A stretch of DNA of 19,873 nt, taken from the NCBI GenBank assembly GCA_015501075.1, contig JADNYJ010000580.1:1-19873 (forward strand), given 5' to 3'. The position numbers and the translations under genes are program-made. Under the pieces are notes generated by a model. That model was given only the letters and a program-made list of their open reading frames with translations. It ran no database searches and had not been told where the DNA came from. The DNA is from Gymnopilus junonius. Lineage: Eukaryota; Basidiomycota; Agaricomycetes; Agaricales; Galerinaceae. This document shows positions 9,762-18,349 of this stretch, piece after piece (the first letter of the stretch is position 1; each line of letters starts with the position of its first letter).

Positions 9762-9877
9762 AATGATGGGGGGAGGTAGGATGACAATATTGAAGAGAGG
9801 ACCGAACGAAAATTTCACAGCAACCAAAACCAACCAGCACGTGACCATTCCCATGCACAGGCCTCAAGGTTCAGCCT

Positions 9878-9889
9878 AAGGGGGAAATA
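9878..9889 (+). promoter_or_regulatory. 3' polypurine tract of A2
   Basis: AAGGGGGAAATA ends one base before the 3' LTR start (TGTTATATAC at 9891). This is the expected site of plus-strand DNA priming. The same tract precedes the A3 LTR at 15182-15193. Confidence 0.85.
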
Positions 9890-9890
9890 C

Positions 9891-10365
9891 TGTTATATAC
9901 GCGCCTCTGACCAACTCCGATCTCTGACTATACGAACTCCGACCTCATGATCCCCTCGAAGTACTACAAGTCCCGGAACACGTAGACACTTAGATTACAC
10001 GTAGCTAGTCAACTCCGAGTAGAGCAGAGTAACTTACACGTCTGCCTGCTCACTAGTACACGTACGGTCTCCGCTTAGTTTCCTCCGTAGTATAAAAACC
10101 TTAGAACTATTATTAGGTACCTTAGTTCGTATATTGTTCATTAATCAATCCATGCTCTCTACTCTGCTCTCTCGTTCCGATCCGACTCCGAAATTCGAGA
10201 CAACATCCAGACAACGGAGCGCAACACACACATTGAAGCTGAAGTCTCAACCCTACGTCTACATATGTTACGCTAAGACCAACTCCGACACCGACGTACT
10301 CCGATGTAGCTCCGACATGGATCTCCTCTGCCTACTCCGCTCTTCCCTTCGTCTAGAACTTAACA
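9891..10365 (+). repeat. 3' LTR of A2, complete and CpG-rich
   Basis: This 475-bp LTR runs from TGTTATATAC to AACTTAACA. The TATA box is at 10089-10098, and the probable transcript start segment GTTCGTATAT at 10125-10134 lies 34 nt after TATAAA. It contains 12 TCCG tetranucleotides. Its CpGs are largely kept, unlike the 5' LTR fragment of the same element. ATCAT (10366-10370) follows as the putative target duplication. Confidence 0.94.
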
Positions 10366-12446
10366 ATCATCATCCTCATCTGAGTCACAAAATTCATAAG
10401 CTTGCTTCGCGCACAGTTCAGCACCAGCACGCAAGGAACGATGATCTGTAGGAAGATGTGAAAGGGCATCTGCAACTGTATTATCCTCACCCTTAAGGTA
10501 GACAATTTTTGCATCAAACTGGGACATGAACTCCATCCATCGTGCCTGCCTGCAAGACAAGTCTCTCTGCACATCAAAATTCTCCAGTGTTTTGTGGTCG
10601 GTGTAGATGATGAAAGGAACGCCAAGGAGGTCAACCCTCCATTTAGCCAGCACCCTGATAATGGTGAGCATTTCTTTTTCATGTACAGGATAATTCAGTT
10701 CCGCACCTTTAAACACTTTCGAGTTGAAGGTGACTGGACGTGCGGATTCCCAAGTCTTGCCAAAAGAGAGGACTGCACCGCTACCCTTGTCACTGGCATC
10801 AGTAGTGACATATATCTTGTAATCGGGCATCAAGGACAAGTCAATAGTAGTTAAACAATCACGGCCGACCATGAGCTGCTTGATTCCATCAAAGGCAGCT
10901 TGATGTTCATCCGTCCAAGCAGGAAAAACACGGTCAGCATCCTTTGTGATGAGGTCGGAAAGAGCACCAGTATGGTCTGCCAATCTCAGGAGGAAAGCAG
11001 AAAGATAATGAATGAGACCGATAAAGGAGCAGACCTGAGTAGAACTTTCAGGGCGTGGCCAAGACAAAATCAATCTGACCTTTTCGTTATCGGCTTCAAT
11101 GCCATGGGCAGAGATCTTATGGCCCAAGAAGTTAATTTCTGTCTGGAATAACTTTGTTTTCTTTTTGTTAACATAGAGTCGTGCAGCATGCAAGGCATTG
11201 AAGACAGCATGAACATCTTTGTCATGTTGGACTGGATCATCCGACCAAATGACGATGTCATCTAGGTAGATGTGGCAAGTCTTCCCAATCAGATGATGAA
11301 GGGCAGCTATAATGCGATGTTGGTGAATTGCAGGAGCATTCCGGAGACCCATAGGCATCACAAGCCATTCGTAAAGGCCAAAAGGAGTGTTGATGGCAGT
11401 AAGATGGACATCATCAGGGTGCATTTGTGTTTGAAAGAAGGAATTTGTCATGTCAATCATAGACCATATCTTGCCTTTGGCACAGTCATTCAAAACATCA
11501 TCCATGCATGGAAGAGGGTGATTGTCAATGACGGTGTTCGCGTTAAGCTGTCTGTAGTCATTTACCCATCTTTATCACCATGTTTTTGCAATCTTTCAAT
11601 AGCAGCCAGTCTCTCGACAGCGCATTGCACAGGGCCAACGACATCGGCCGGTTTAACCTCTTCAAAAGTCAATTTACCACATTCTAATCGTTGCTTTCCG
11701 ACAGAAACAATTTCAGTGAGAACAGCCCTTTTTACTTTCTTAGAATACTTAATCTGATCAATAGACTTCATTCTAGGAGGAGGTGGTGGTACAATGACAG
11801 GAGGATTCAACAAATCATAGCCAGTGGTTTTATCAATGCAAGTACGAGAATCGGCATCTATAACGAGCTTGTTGTGTGATAAGAAAGGCAGTCCGAGAAT
11901 AATAGGCATACACAGTCTGGGAGCAATGAGAGCACGTATGGTTTTGGAGGTCCAAGCATTGTCTAAGGTGGTAACAGAAAATTTAACATACTGCGAGAGT
12001 GACATTCATTCGGTCTTGTCCTTTGAGATAGCAATGTTGATCAATTCGGGCATCTTCAGGGTACAACGTTCAAGCTGCAATTCGTTGACAGTTTCAGGAC
12101 TGATTAAAACGAGGTGGGCACCGCAGTCAAGCAAAGAAGCAAAGGTTAAGGCAAAATCTAGGTGTTGAGCTAGCACCTTAAATTTCAGCGATAGGTGCTT
12201 ACAGCGGAATGGAGCACTCACATCATCTTCCGAATCAGTACCGTCACCCAAAATGGCACTGGGCAGGATGGCGGCGACGACGTCATCATCATCACTTGAA
12301 GTGGGAGTGGTATCGGGGACAACAGCGGCAACAGGTCTGGTCCTAGAAGACGAAGAGGCACTGCAACTCTTGGGGCATTCCCAGTAGCATCGCGAGTAGC
12401 AGTGATCTTCTTGTAACCTTCGCCATCCGGAAAATTGTTGGGACAA
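10366..12446 (-). pseudogene. Pol of element B (protease-RT-RNase H), broken
   Basis: The protease region (12006-12446 and 11562-12005) contains LDCGAHLVLI and IILGLPFL; an in-frame stop separates the two parts. RT follows in another frame (10360-11505 plus about 75 bp upstream): VNDYRQLNANTVIDNHPLP, PFGLYEWLVMPMGLRNAP and the catalytic box YLDD. RNase H shows TTDASDKGSGAVL, HEKEMLTI and TDHKTL. Between protease and RT a stretch of roughly 300 bp expected in this family (linker and RT fingers) is absent: the sequence passes from KHGDKDG straight to VNDYRQLN. Coding ends at 10366 in an Asp-rich stretch, where A2 begins. Confidence 0.87.
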
Positions 12447-13843
12447 TTATTGCTGTTATGGTCTTGGTTGAACCGACGACACTTAAAACAGCCTTTGTTC
12501 ACAGCAAGAAGGGCTTGCTCGCCCTCCTCCAATTTGGGACACTTCTTGATGGTGTCGGAGGACGAAGATTGAGCAGCACCAGAGGTGTTACCAGCATGTG
12601 AGTTGCCAGACAGAGTGGGGCACTTCATGTTCCACGTGGTTTCCTCAATGACAACATCGTGGGTATGCTTGCGATCATCTTTGAGCTTTTCGTCGGCATC
12701 CTTGACAGCAGCAACCCAGTCTTTGAGGACCACCATTTTGTTTATCTTTTCACGGAAACAGAAATTCAACAGGGAAGGTTCAAGGGCAGCTTCAAGCTGG
12801 TTATGCAAAGCAGTATCAGAGAGGTGAGAAGTGGTACCACGAAGGATGATATTCAGGGCATGTAATTCCTGACACCAGTCCCAGAACTTGTCACTGCACT
12901 TCATCTTCATCCCGAGGAGTTGGGTACGGACGGTCTCTTCCCAATTGGCTGGAAGGTAATTTGCATGGACTTCAGCCATGAAATCCTCATAGTACAGAGT
13001 CAGAAGGTGGTCACGTTCACAAGTGATCCAGTCCTGAATATGTACACATTTGAAACTGCCAAGGACCTTCTTGACTTTATCAGCGTCATCAACTTCCTTC
13101 GCAATGAAGTACTCATTGTGCGCATTAGCCAAGTCGACAAGGACTTTGGGGGTGATATCACCAGCGGTGAGAATCAGGCAGTGTTTGGTAATGGGGTGAT
13201 TGATGGTGGCACTGGTAGAAGTCATTGTGGAAGACATATATGCGGCGGAAAAGTGGCTATATGCACCTGATTTTGTTGAAAAGGGTATGTCGGAGTCAGA
13301 ATCAGAGTCAGAGCTGGAAGAGGCAGATTTCGGGATGACACCAGATGATTTCGTGACAGTGGAGGCAGAAGTTGTATTTGAAGGTGCAGGAGTAGTCAAA
13401 ACAGGGGGAGGAACAAGACAATTTTCTTGCGCAGGGGTGCTTCCAGAAGGCGGATTACCAACTGAAGGTGTCAGTGGCCGTGATTCAAAATCGGATGGGA
13501 TGTCTGACAGTGGAGAGGACAAAGAGGAAAGGGCAGGAGAGGTAGGCGGTGAGGCCTCGATATGCTTGACATCAACGTGGGATGCAAGAGCAGGTGCCAC
13601 GGTGGGCAAAAGACAGTGACAGTGGGTGGCAGCAGAGCTGTCAGAAGGCAGTTCAGTCATTTCTGAGATGGTGAGAACGGAGGGGGGTAGGAACCCACAA
13701 CTTGGCTGGGAAGCAGCCTGTTTTGTGATGGGACCTGAACAGTAAGCGGCGCGGCGAACAGTGCCTTGAGATGGACTCAAGGTAAGTACACAATTCACTT
13801 CTGGTGAATGTTCAAAAAAAAGTGGAAGCCCAACGTACCACAT
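12218..13843 (-). CDS. Gag of element B
   Basis: This 541-codon open frame begins with ATG at 13843, 46 bp inside the LTR. A Ser/Pro-rich N-terminal region is followed by a capsid-like domain (about residues 200-390; CERDHLLTLYYEDFMAEV, TQLLGMKMKCSDKFWDWC). Near the end is a zinc-binding motif, CFKCRRFNQDHNSNNC (CX2CX6HX4C, about residues 470-485), followed by the family-typical GEGYKKITATRDATGN. After that the homologous reading moves to the next frame (about 12350-12400), where the protease begins, so the last about 50 residues look like out-of-frame reading. Compared with pol, gag is well preserved. Confidence 0.82.
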   Translation of the reverse strand: MWYVGLPLFFEHSPEVNCVLTLSPSQGTVRRAAYCSGPITKQAASQPSCGFLPPSVLTISEMTELPSDSSAATHCHCLLPTVAPALASHVDVKHIEASPPTSPALSSLSSPLSDIPSDFESRPLTPSVGNPPSGSTPAQENCLVPPPVLTTPAPSNTTSASTVTKSSGVIPKSASSSSDSDSDSDIPFSTKSGAYSHFSAAYMSSTMTSTSATINHPITKHCLILTAGDITPKVLVDLANAHNEYFIAKEVDDADKVKKVLGSFKCVHIQDWITCERDHLLTLYYEDFMAEVHANYLPANWEETVRTQLLGMKMKCSDKFWDWCQELHALNIILRGTTSHLSDTALHNQLEAALEPSLLNFCFREKINKMVVLKDWVAAVKDADEKLKDDRKHTHDVVIEETTWNMKCPTLSGNSHAGNTSGAAQSSSSDTIKKCPKLEEGEQALLAVNKGCFKCRRFNQDHNSNNCPNNFPDGEGYKKITATRDATGNAPRVAVPLRLLGPDLLPLLSPIPLPLQVMMMTSSPPSCPVPFWVTVLIRKMM

Positions 13844-13889
13844 TGGACAACACTAAATCACATGGAAAAGAACATGACCAGGATATGAT

Positions 13890-14032
13890 TGTAAGAGAGA
13901 TAACAAAATGAGGAATAGGTAATGAGGGATCCGAAGGAAAGAGGGGAAAGCCCCTGAGGATCTTTATATAGTGAGTATGCACATGTTAGTAAATAAGGGT
14001 CCACAACACATAATCCTGTGACCAGGATTACA
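13890..14032 (-). repeat. 5' LTR of element B (about 143 bp)
   Basis: The minus strand runs from TGTAATCCTGG to CTCTTACA, with terminal TGTAA/TTACA inverted repeats. The outer end is fixed by the switch to A3 sequence at 14033. It holds a TATA box (CTATATAAAGATC, 13959-13971) and a palindrome TAATCCTG-TGAC-CAGGATTA (14011-14030). The inner end is set by the terminal repeat only, since the partner LTR is not in the window. Confidence 0.65.
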
Positions 14033-15066
14033 GATGAGCATGCTTTGCTGGTGCCTCATACATCCTCATTCCTTCTAATCCTCCATCATCCTCATCCCTC
14101 ATCCTCATCCTCCTCCTCATCCTCCTCCAAATCTGATGACTCATCCCTTTTCCTCTTCAACACCTTAACCTCTCCCTCACTCTCACTCCTCATTTCTGCA
14201 TCTGACCTCTCCTCCTCCTTTTCACCCATCACTACTCTGACTACCTCCTTCTCCAACTCCTCTGACTCATCCACCTCAACCTTCTTCCCTGCATCTAAGG
14301 CTGCCATGACCCTCTCATACCTCTTGTTCAAATACTCCACCTCCGTGTCGATTCCCTCCTGGTCCGATGGTATGTACTCCAATGCACTTGGCTCCGATAG
14401 TGCATATGGGGGATCTTGAATCCAGGACATGTCTTCCAACAAGTCCTGGATCTCCCTCAGGTATCAAGCAATGTGCTCGATACCCGGCCCTTTCTGTGCC
14501 TCTGCTGTCATCTTGGGCTTGGGCTTTGCCGCCCCTATCACCTTGGCTGGTTGTATCTCCAACTCCGCCCAACCCTCCAAGCTTGCAGCTCCTCTGCCAA
14601 TGTTGCAACCCTTGTGCTGCACTTGGCAGCACTTGCACGACACTGCCTTGCTGGTACCCTCCCTAAAAACAAATCACAAGCACTTCACCCCCACCCACAC
14701 ACACTGAATGCAGATGACTCCAACCATCACCTCATACACTCCAGCTGACTCCCGCATCATGACCACCTTCTGCTGCATCACAGCCACCTTCTCCTTTGGC
14801 TGCACCTTCTTCTTCCCCTTTGCAGTTTTCCTCTGCTCTGCCTCTGCTGCCTTCTCCACCTCTGCTGCCTTCTCTGCCTCCACTGCCTTCCATGCTTCTT
14901 CTGCTACTTGTTCCACCTCTGCATGCTCCTCTGCCTCCCATTGCTTCTGCTCCATTCATTCTCACTTCCAACGAAGCTCTTCCCTCTGGAGCACAAGTTT
15001 CTGCTCCTGTGCTTCGAGGTCTTCGAGGTCTTCAAAATCCTCCAAGTCAGAATCGGTGTGTGACAT
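14033..15066 (-). pseudogene. Antisense accessory gene of A3, decayed
   Basis: This is the second copy of the antisense gene, starting at the same ATG (MSHTDSD, 15064-15066). It keeps the coiled coil and all six cysteines (CIQCVWVGVKC and CKCCQVQHKGC). The C-terminal acidic part is in one frame through the position where A2 is shifted (ESEELEKEVVRVVMGEKEEE). It is broken in three ways: two TGA stops after REELRWK near 14960, a deletion of about 64 bp that removed the 5' splice site and most of the intron (near 14690), and loss of the last codon(s) to element B at 14032/14033. Confidence 0.8.
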
Positions 15067-15194
15067 ATTGATGGGGGGAGGTAGAATGACAATATTGAAG
15101 AGAGGACTGAATGAAAATTTCAAACAACCAAAACCAATCAGCATGTGACCATTCCCATGCACAGGCCTCAAGGTTTGGCCTAAGGGGGAAATAC

Positions 15195-16250
15195 TGTTAT
15201 ATACGTGCCTCCGACCAACTCCGATCTCTGACTATATGAACTCCAACCTCATGATCCCCTTGAAATACTACAAGTCCCAGAACACATAGACACTTAGATT
15301 TAGGGTTGCCGAAGTTCAGTTCAGTTCAGTTCTTTGGCCAATTTTCCAAACTGAGAACTGAACTTCCCAGTTCAGTTCAGTTCTCAGTTCGAACTGGTTC
15401 GAACTGTTCTGAACTGGCAATGGCCAAAACATAAAATTTCCTTTCATCTGAGGCTTTGAAATAGTAGACAGACTACAGATATGTCTATCTTCTATCGTTA
15501 GACATTGCTATATGTACAAAACAGTATATTATTTACTGATTTTTCAAGCATTGGGTAGTGTCATGTAGCTCATGTCCTTACACAATAAATAAAATCATTT
15601 TAAGAAATTATTTTATGTCATCTAGTGCTTGGGATTAGTGCTAAGGAGTTCTCTATACATTATGGGAATCTAATGGCAATTTTTTTGATGCCAAAATAAT
15701 CACTTTTGCAGGTCAAAATTTGATAATTTTAACCACACCCAACAAACAGTTCAGTTCAGTTCGAACTGACTGGCCATAGGCCGAACTGAGAACCAGAACT
15801 GCATCCGAACTGCAGTTCAGTTCAGCCAGTTCAGGTTCGAACTGTCAGTTCTGAACTGAACTTCGGCAACCCTACTTAGATTACACATAGCTAGACAACT
15901 CTGAGTAGTGCAGAATAACTTACACATCTGCCTGCTCACTAGTACACGTATGGTCTCTGCTTAGTTTCCTCTGTAGTATAAAAACCTTAGAACTATTATT
16001 AGGTACCTCAGTTTGTATATTGTTCATTAATCAATCCATGCTCTCTACTCTGCTCTCTCATTCTGATCCAACTCCGAAATTTGAGACAACGTCCAGACAA
16101 CGGAGTGCAACACACACATTGAAGCTGAAGTCTCAACCCTACATCTACATATGTTACACTAAGACCAACTCCGACTCCGACGTACTCTGATGTAGCTCCG
16201 ACGTGGATCCCCTCTGCCTTCCCTTCATTTAGACCATCGAGAACTTAACA
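15195..16250 (+). repeat. 3' LTR of A3, interrupted by the hAT-like element
   Basis: The LTR starts TGTTATATACG at 15195 and ends CTTAACA at 16250. Without the 574-bp insertion and one 8-bp duplication it is 474 bp, matching A2. The TATA box (AGTATAAAAACC) is near 15975. Downstream, CTGCC may be the 5-bp target duplication of A3. Confidence 0.93.
15301..15874. mobile_element. Non-autonomous hAT-like foldback element (MITE)
   Basis: This 574-bp insertion is flanked by an exact 8-bp duplication CTTAGATT (15293-15300 and 15875-15882). Its ends are inverted repeats TAGGGTTGCCGAAGTTCAG and CTGAACTTCGGCAACCCTA. Both outer ~125 bp are packed with GTTCAG/GAACTG repeats that can fold back on themselves. 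The 8-bp duplication and TAGGG ends fit the hAT superfamily. The AT-rich middle has no open frame of note, so the element would need a transposase from elsewhere. Confidence 0.88.
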
Positions 16251-16511
16251 CTGCCTACCTACCCCATCCAGCTAGTAAAAGAATACTAGGATTTCCTTTG
16301 TCTCCTGCTTCTGAATCCAAATTCATAATTAATTTACTATAGTAAAGGTCTCGAGATTACATGGAACAGGGATACTAAAAGCCCTTGTCCATACTCAATA
16401 GGTTAGTAATGTTACACACCAAATTCAGAAGAAAAATCAGTGGATTGAAAACATCTGCAACATAGAACTCAGACAACTAAAATTAAAACACAACAAACAT
16501 GACAGTGTATT
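16251..16511. other. Intergenic, right flank of the transposon nest
   Basis: About 260 bp between the end of the A3 LTR and the stop codon of the next gene. It is AT-rich and presumably holds the 3' untranslated region of the minus-strand gene. I see no coding sequence. Confidence 0.6.
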
Positions 16512-17706
16512 CTAGGAAGAAGATTTGAAAAGCAAACTAGACTTGGGAGCACCCCATTGGACAGGCAATCTTTCAGATTTGAGTGAAGGTGATGGTCGAG
16601 AAAACACAAGAGAACTACTAAAGAGTAATGCAGTCAGCTACAGGATGTTCTGGCAGGATGGAATAATGCCTTACCTTGCAAAAGCCAGTTCTGGGACTTG
16701 GCTTTTGTGCATGATTGGGGAACGAGGATCCACATCATACCCATATGTCATTTCCAAACCCAACAAATCTGGATGTGGTGATACCAAATAAATGGATGAA
16801 TCACCTACAGATTCTGCATCTTGTAAATGCACAGAGGGTGATTGAACATGACAATTAGAAATACCCAATGTCCCATACAAATGTGTCAGATGTGCAGAGG
16901 CTGGTTTGGGCATGACCTCTACTAAAGATTCTGAAACAAAAGTATTCAGTGGTATATCTTCATTATTCAATGGAGACAAAGGTTGAAATTCATCTGAATG
17001 ATGGGGTCGGCGTGGATAGGATGTTAGCCAAGTGGGGGTCTTGACAATGACATTTGATGCCTGTTCATGGTCTTCTTGTCTTGCTGCATGTGATATAATG
17101 GGGCTTGACATTGTAGACCCTAAAGAAGGCTGAGCCTGTGCACCAGTTCCAATATCATGATTCTTCTTGAAAACGGATTCAATAACCTCCAAGCGATGGA
17201 ACCTTGAAGACGGCTCTGAGGCAGATCGAGAAAGAGCCGGGCTCAACAATTGAACATGGGCAGAGGTATTGGAAGTATATGTTGGCGTCCCTTGAGAATG
17301 TAAGGTGTCATTGCTCGTCGCCAGTCTTCTGCTGATATTTGGAGTTATGCTTCTATCTGTATTCTGCTCGGGCTGTTCGAACTTGCGTCACTCTCAACAA
17401 TCCTTGTTTCTCCACGTGCTTGTGCTTGGGCAAAAATACGCCGAGCCTCTCCTTCAGTCGGGAAGCTTTGGTGTAGAGCCTCGGATACACCTTTAACAAG
17501 AGGCCCAGCTTCTAACCTGTGAGAGGAAACATATCTAGCTGAAGAGTAATTCACGAAATTTATGCTCACCAAGTGGGGAACACGCCAACGTCCTTACCAA
17601 CTGTCACGACGTACCATTTTTCGCTTCGCCATTTGTACTTGAAACAAATTGCAGATATCTTATAGCACGCGGCTGTCACGAACAGTAAAAAACAGGTAGA
17701 GAACGG
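16512..17706 (-). CDS. Protein with RNase H1 N-terminal/viroplasmin-like domain (5' end unresolved, apparent frameshift)
   Basis: An upstream exon (17570-17706, no in-frame ATG) encodes KWYVVTVGKDVGVFPTW. A 53-bp intron (17517-17569, GTGAGC...TCACAG) joins it to LEAGPLVKGVSEALHQSFPT followed by EGEARRIFAQAQARG. Together this is the caulimovirus VI / RNase H1 N-terminal fold, known to bind RNA-DNA hybrids or dsRNA in RNase H1 and common in agaricomycete proteins. A Ser/Pro-rich region follows in the next frame (FEQPEQNTDRSITPN..., 16675 to about 17390), then a 57-bp intron (16618-16674, GTAAGG...CTTTAG, branch CTGAC) and a last exon (16512-16617) ending KSSLLFKSSS. The one-base frame change near 17390 has no convincing intron, so the gene may be broken or the sequence may have an error. 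The start lies upstream in an exon I could not place. No RNase H catalytic domain is seen. Confidence 0.68.
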
Positions 17707-17709
17707 TCA

Positions 17710-18349
17710 GGCGCTGGTGGGAGTAGTTCAAGAACAAGGATTAGTCCAAAAATAGCATTGTCGACTCGTAAATAAGCTATGGGTTTGGTTCGATAGCTTC
17801 AACTTCGAGCTCGGTACGAGACTTTCGATGACTGGAGGAGTCCGCGAGTCTCTTTCCATCTTTATAATAATAATTTAATTGCCAAATGCTAATCCGGATC
17901 CTGTACGACGGAAAGACGTCATAGCCTCTCTTCGAATATACCTAGACCCTGCTCAATAGCAGAAAAGTGGCTGTCTTAAAGGCGATTCTATTATTTAATC
18001 CTTTGCGCACCAACGGGCATTGCGTTCATCGATACATCAGATGAGGATACTCATAACCTGAAAGCGCGACTAATTCTAGGCTTGGCCTTGCTTTGCCAAA
18101 ATTGAAGTTGCCCAAATTTGCCTAGCCTCTACAACGCGAATCAGTTCAATGCCTTTATTGCTTTAGTATTCGGGCACCGTGTACCTCGCTTGATTGAGGG
18201 ATATGCGTACAAATCTTGCGACCCAAAGTGATGTCAGAATCCTAAAGGATGAAGCCAACAGCAAACAAACGATTATGCATCGAAATTGTCATGTAATTAT
18301 TTCGAGTAAGTAGATCTAGATTCCTGTGGAATGCGACAAGTCTCATAGC
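17710..18349. other. Intergenic between the viroplasmin-domain gene and ATG27
   Basis: This stretch should hold the promoter and first exon of the minus-strand gene to its left and the 3' untranslated region of ATG27. A 42-codon minus-strand frame starts with ATG near 17860 (MERDSRTPPVIESL), but I find no clear splice connection to the next exon. Nothing else is recognised. Confidence 0.45.

Larger units (their letters stand above)
4587..10365 (+). mobile_element. Ty3/Gypsy chromovirus A2, 5' LTR truncated, gag deleted
   Basis: This is a plus-strand copy of family A. The 5' LTR is cut (4587-4887) because A1 sits in it. The LTR is joined directly to the protease region, so gag and the primer-binding site are missing. 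Pol (protease to chromodomain) extends to 8584. An antisense gene follows at 8683-9761, then a polypurine tract (9878-9889) and a complete 475-bp 3' LTR (9891-10365). Downstream of the LTR is the interrupted pol gene of element B, starting ATCAT, the predicted 5-bp target duplication. The 5' half is CpG-depleted and the 3' half is CpG-rich. Confidence 0.93.
10366..14032 (-). mobile_element. Ty3/Gypsy element B, minus strand, cut in pol by A2
   Basis: This is a second Ty3/Gypsy family on the minus strand: a short 5' LTR (13890-14032), gag (12218-13843), protease, and RT-RNase H ending at 10366, where the A2 3' LTR begins. Integrase and the 3' LTR are missing from the window and should lie beyond the left edge if A2 inserted into B. 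The right end abuts A3 sequence starting GATGA, the putative target duplication of B. Stops and deletions make it inactive. Confidence 0.9.
14033..16250 (+). mobile_element. Ty3/Gypsy chromovirus A3, 3' part only
   Basis: This plus-strand copy of family A starts inside the last codons of the antisense gene (GATGAGCATGC, against GACGAGCGCGC in A2) and ends with a 3' LTR at 16250. Its 5' part is absent and should lie beyond the nested elements to the left. It holds the antisense gene remnant, a polypurine tract (15182-15193) and an LTR disrupted by a hAT-like insertion. CpG sites are mostly TG or CA. Confidence 0.92.

Noticed and set aside
8813..9763. Plus-strand Ser/Pro-rich frames opposite the antisense gene of A2 (166, 180, 94 codons)
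   Set aside because: These are shadows of the Glu/Arg/Asp-rich antisense protein. The minus strand has the splice sites and the conserved cysteines; the plus strand has neither.
9161..9787. 208-codon Arg-rich minus-strand frame
   Set aside because: It runs through the intron in another frame and is mostly RRRR-type low complexity from GC-rich Glu/Ala/Arg codons. The spliced frame explains the region better.
12585..13619. Plus-strand open frames over gag of element B (80-139 codons)
   Set aside because: They oppose a 541-codon gag frame with capsid and zinc-knuckle motifs; no own motifs or splice sites.
15301..15874. CRISPR-like or satellite array suggested by repeated GTTCAG
   Set aside because: The repeats are short, irregular and in both orientations, confined to the two ends of an element with inverted termini and an 8-bp duplication. 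This is a MITE.
16525..16791. 88-codon plus-strand frame
   Set aside because: It lies over the last exons and intron of the minus-strand viroplasmin-domain gene, whose splice signals are convincing.
16675..17516. Full RNase H1 gene
   Set aside because: Only the N-terminal hybrid-binding-like domain is visible; no RNase H catalytic motifs (D-E-D) follow in any frame.
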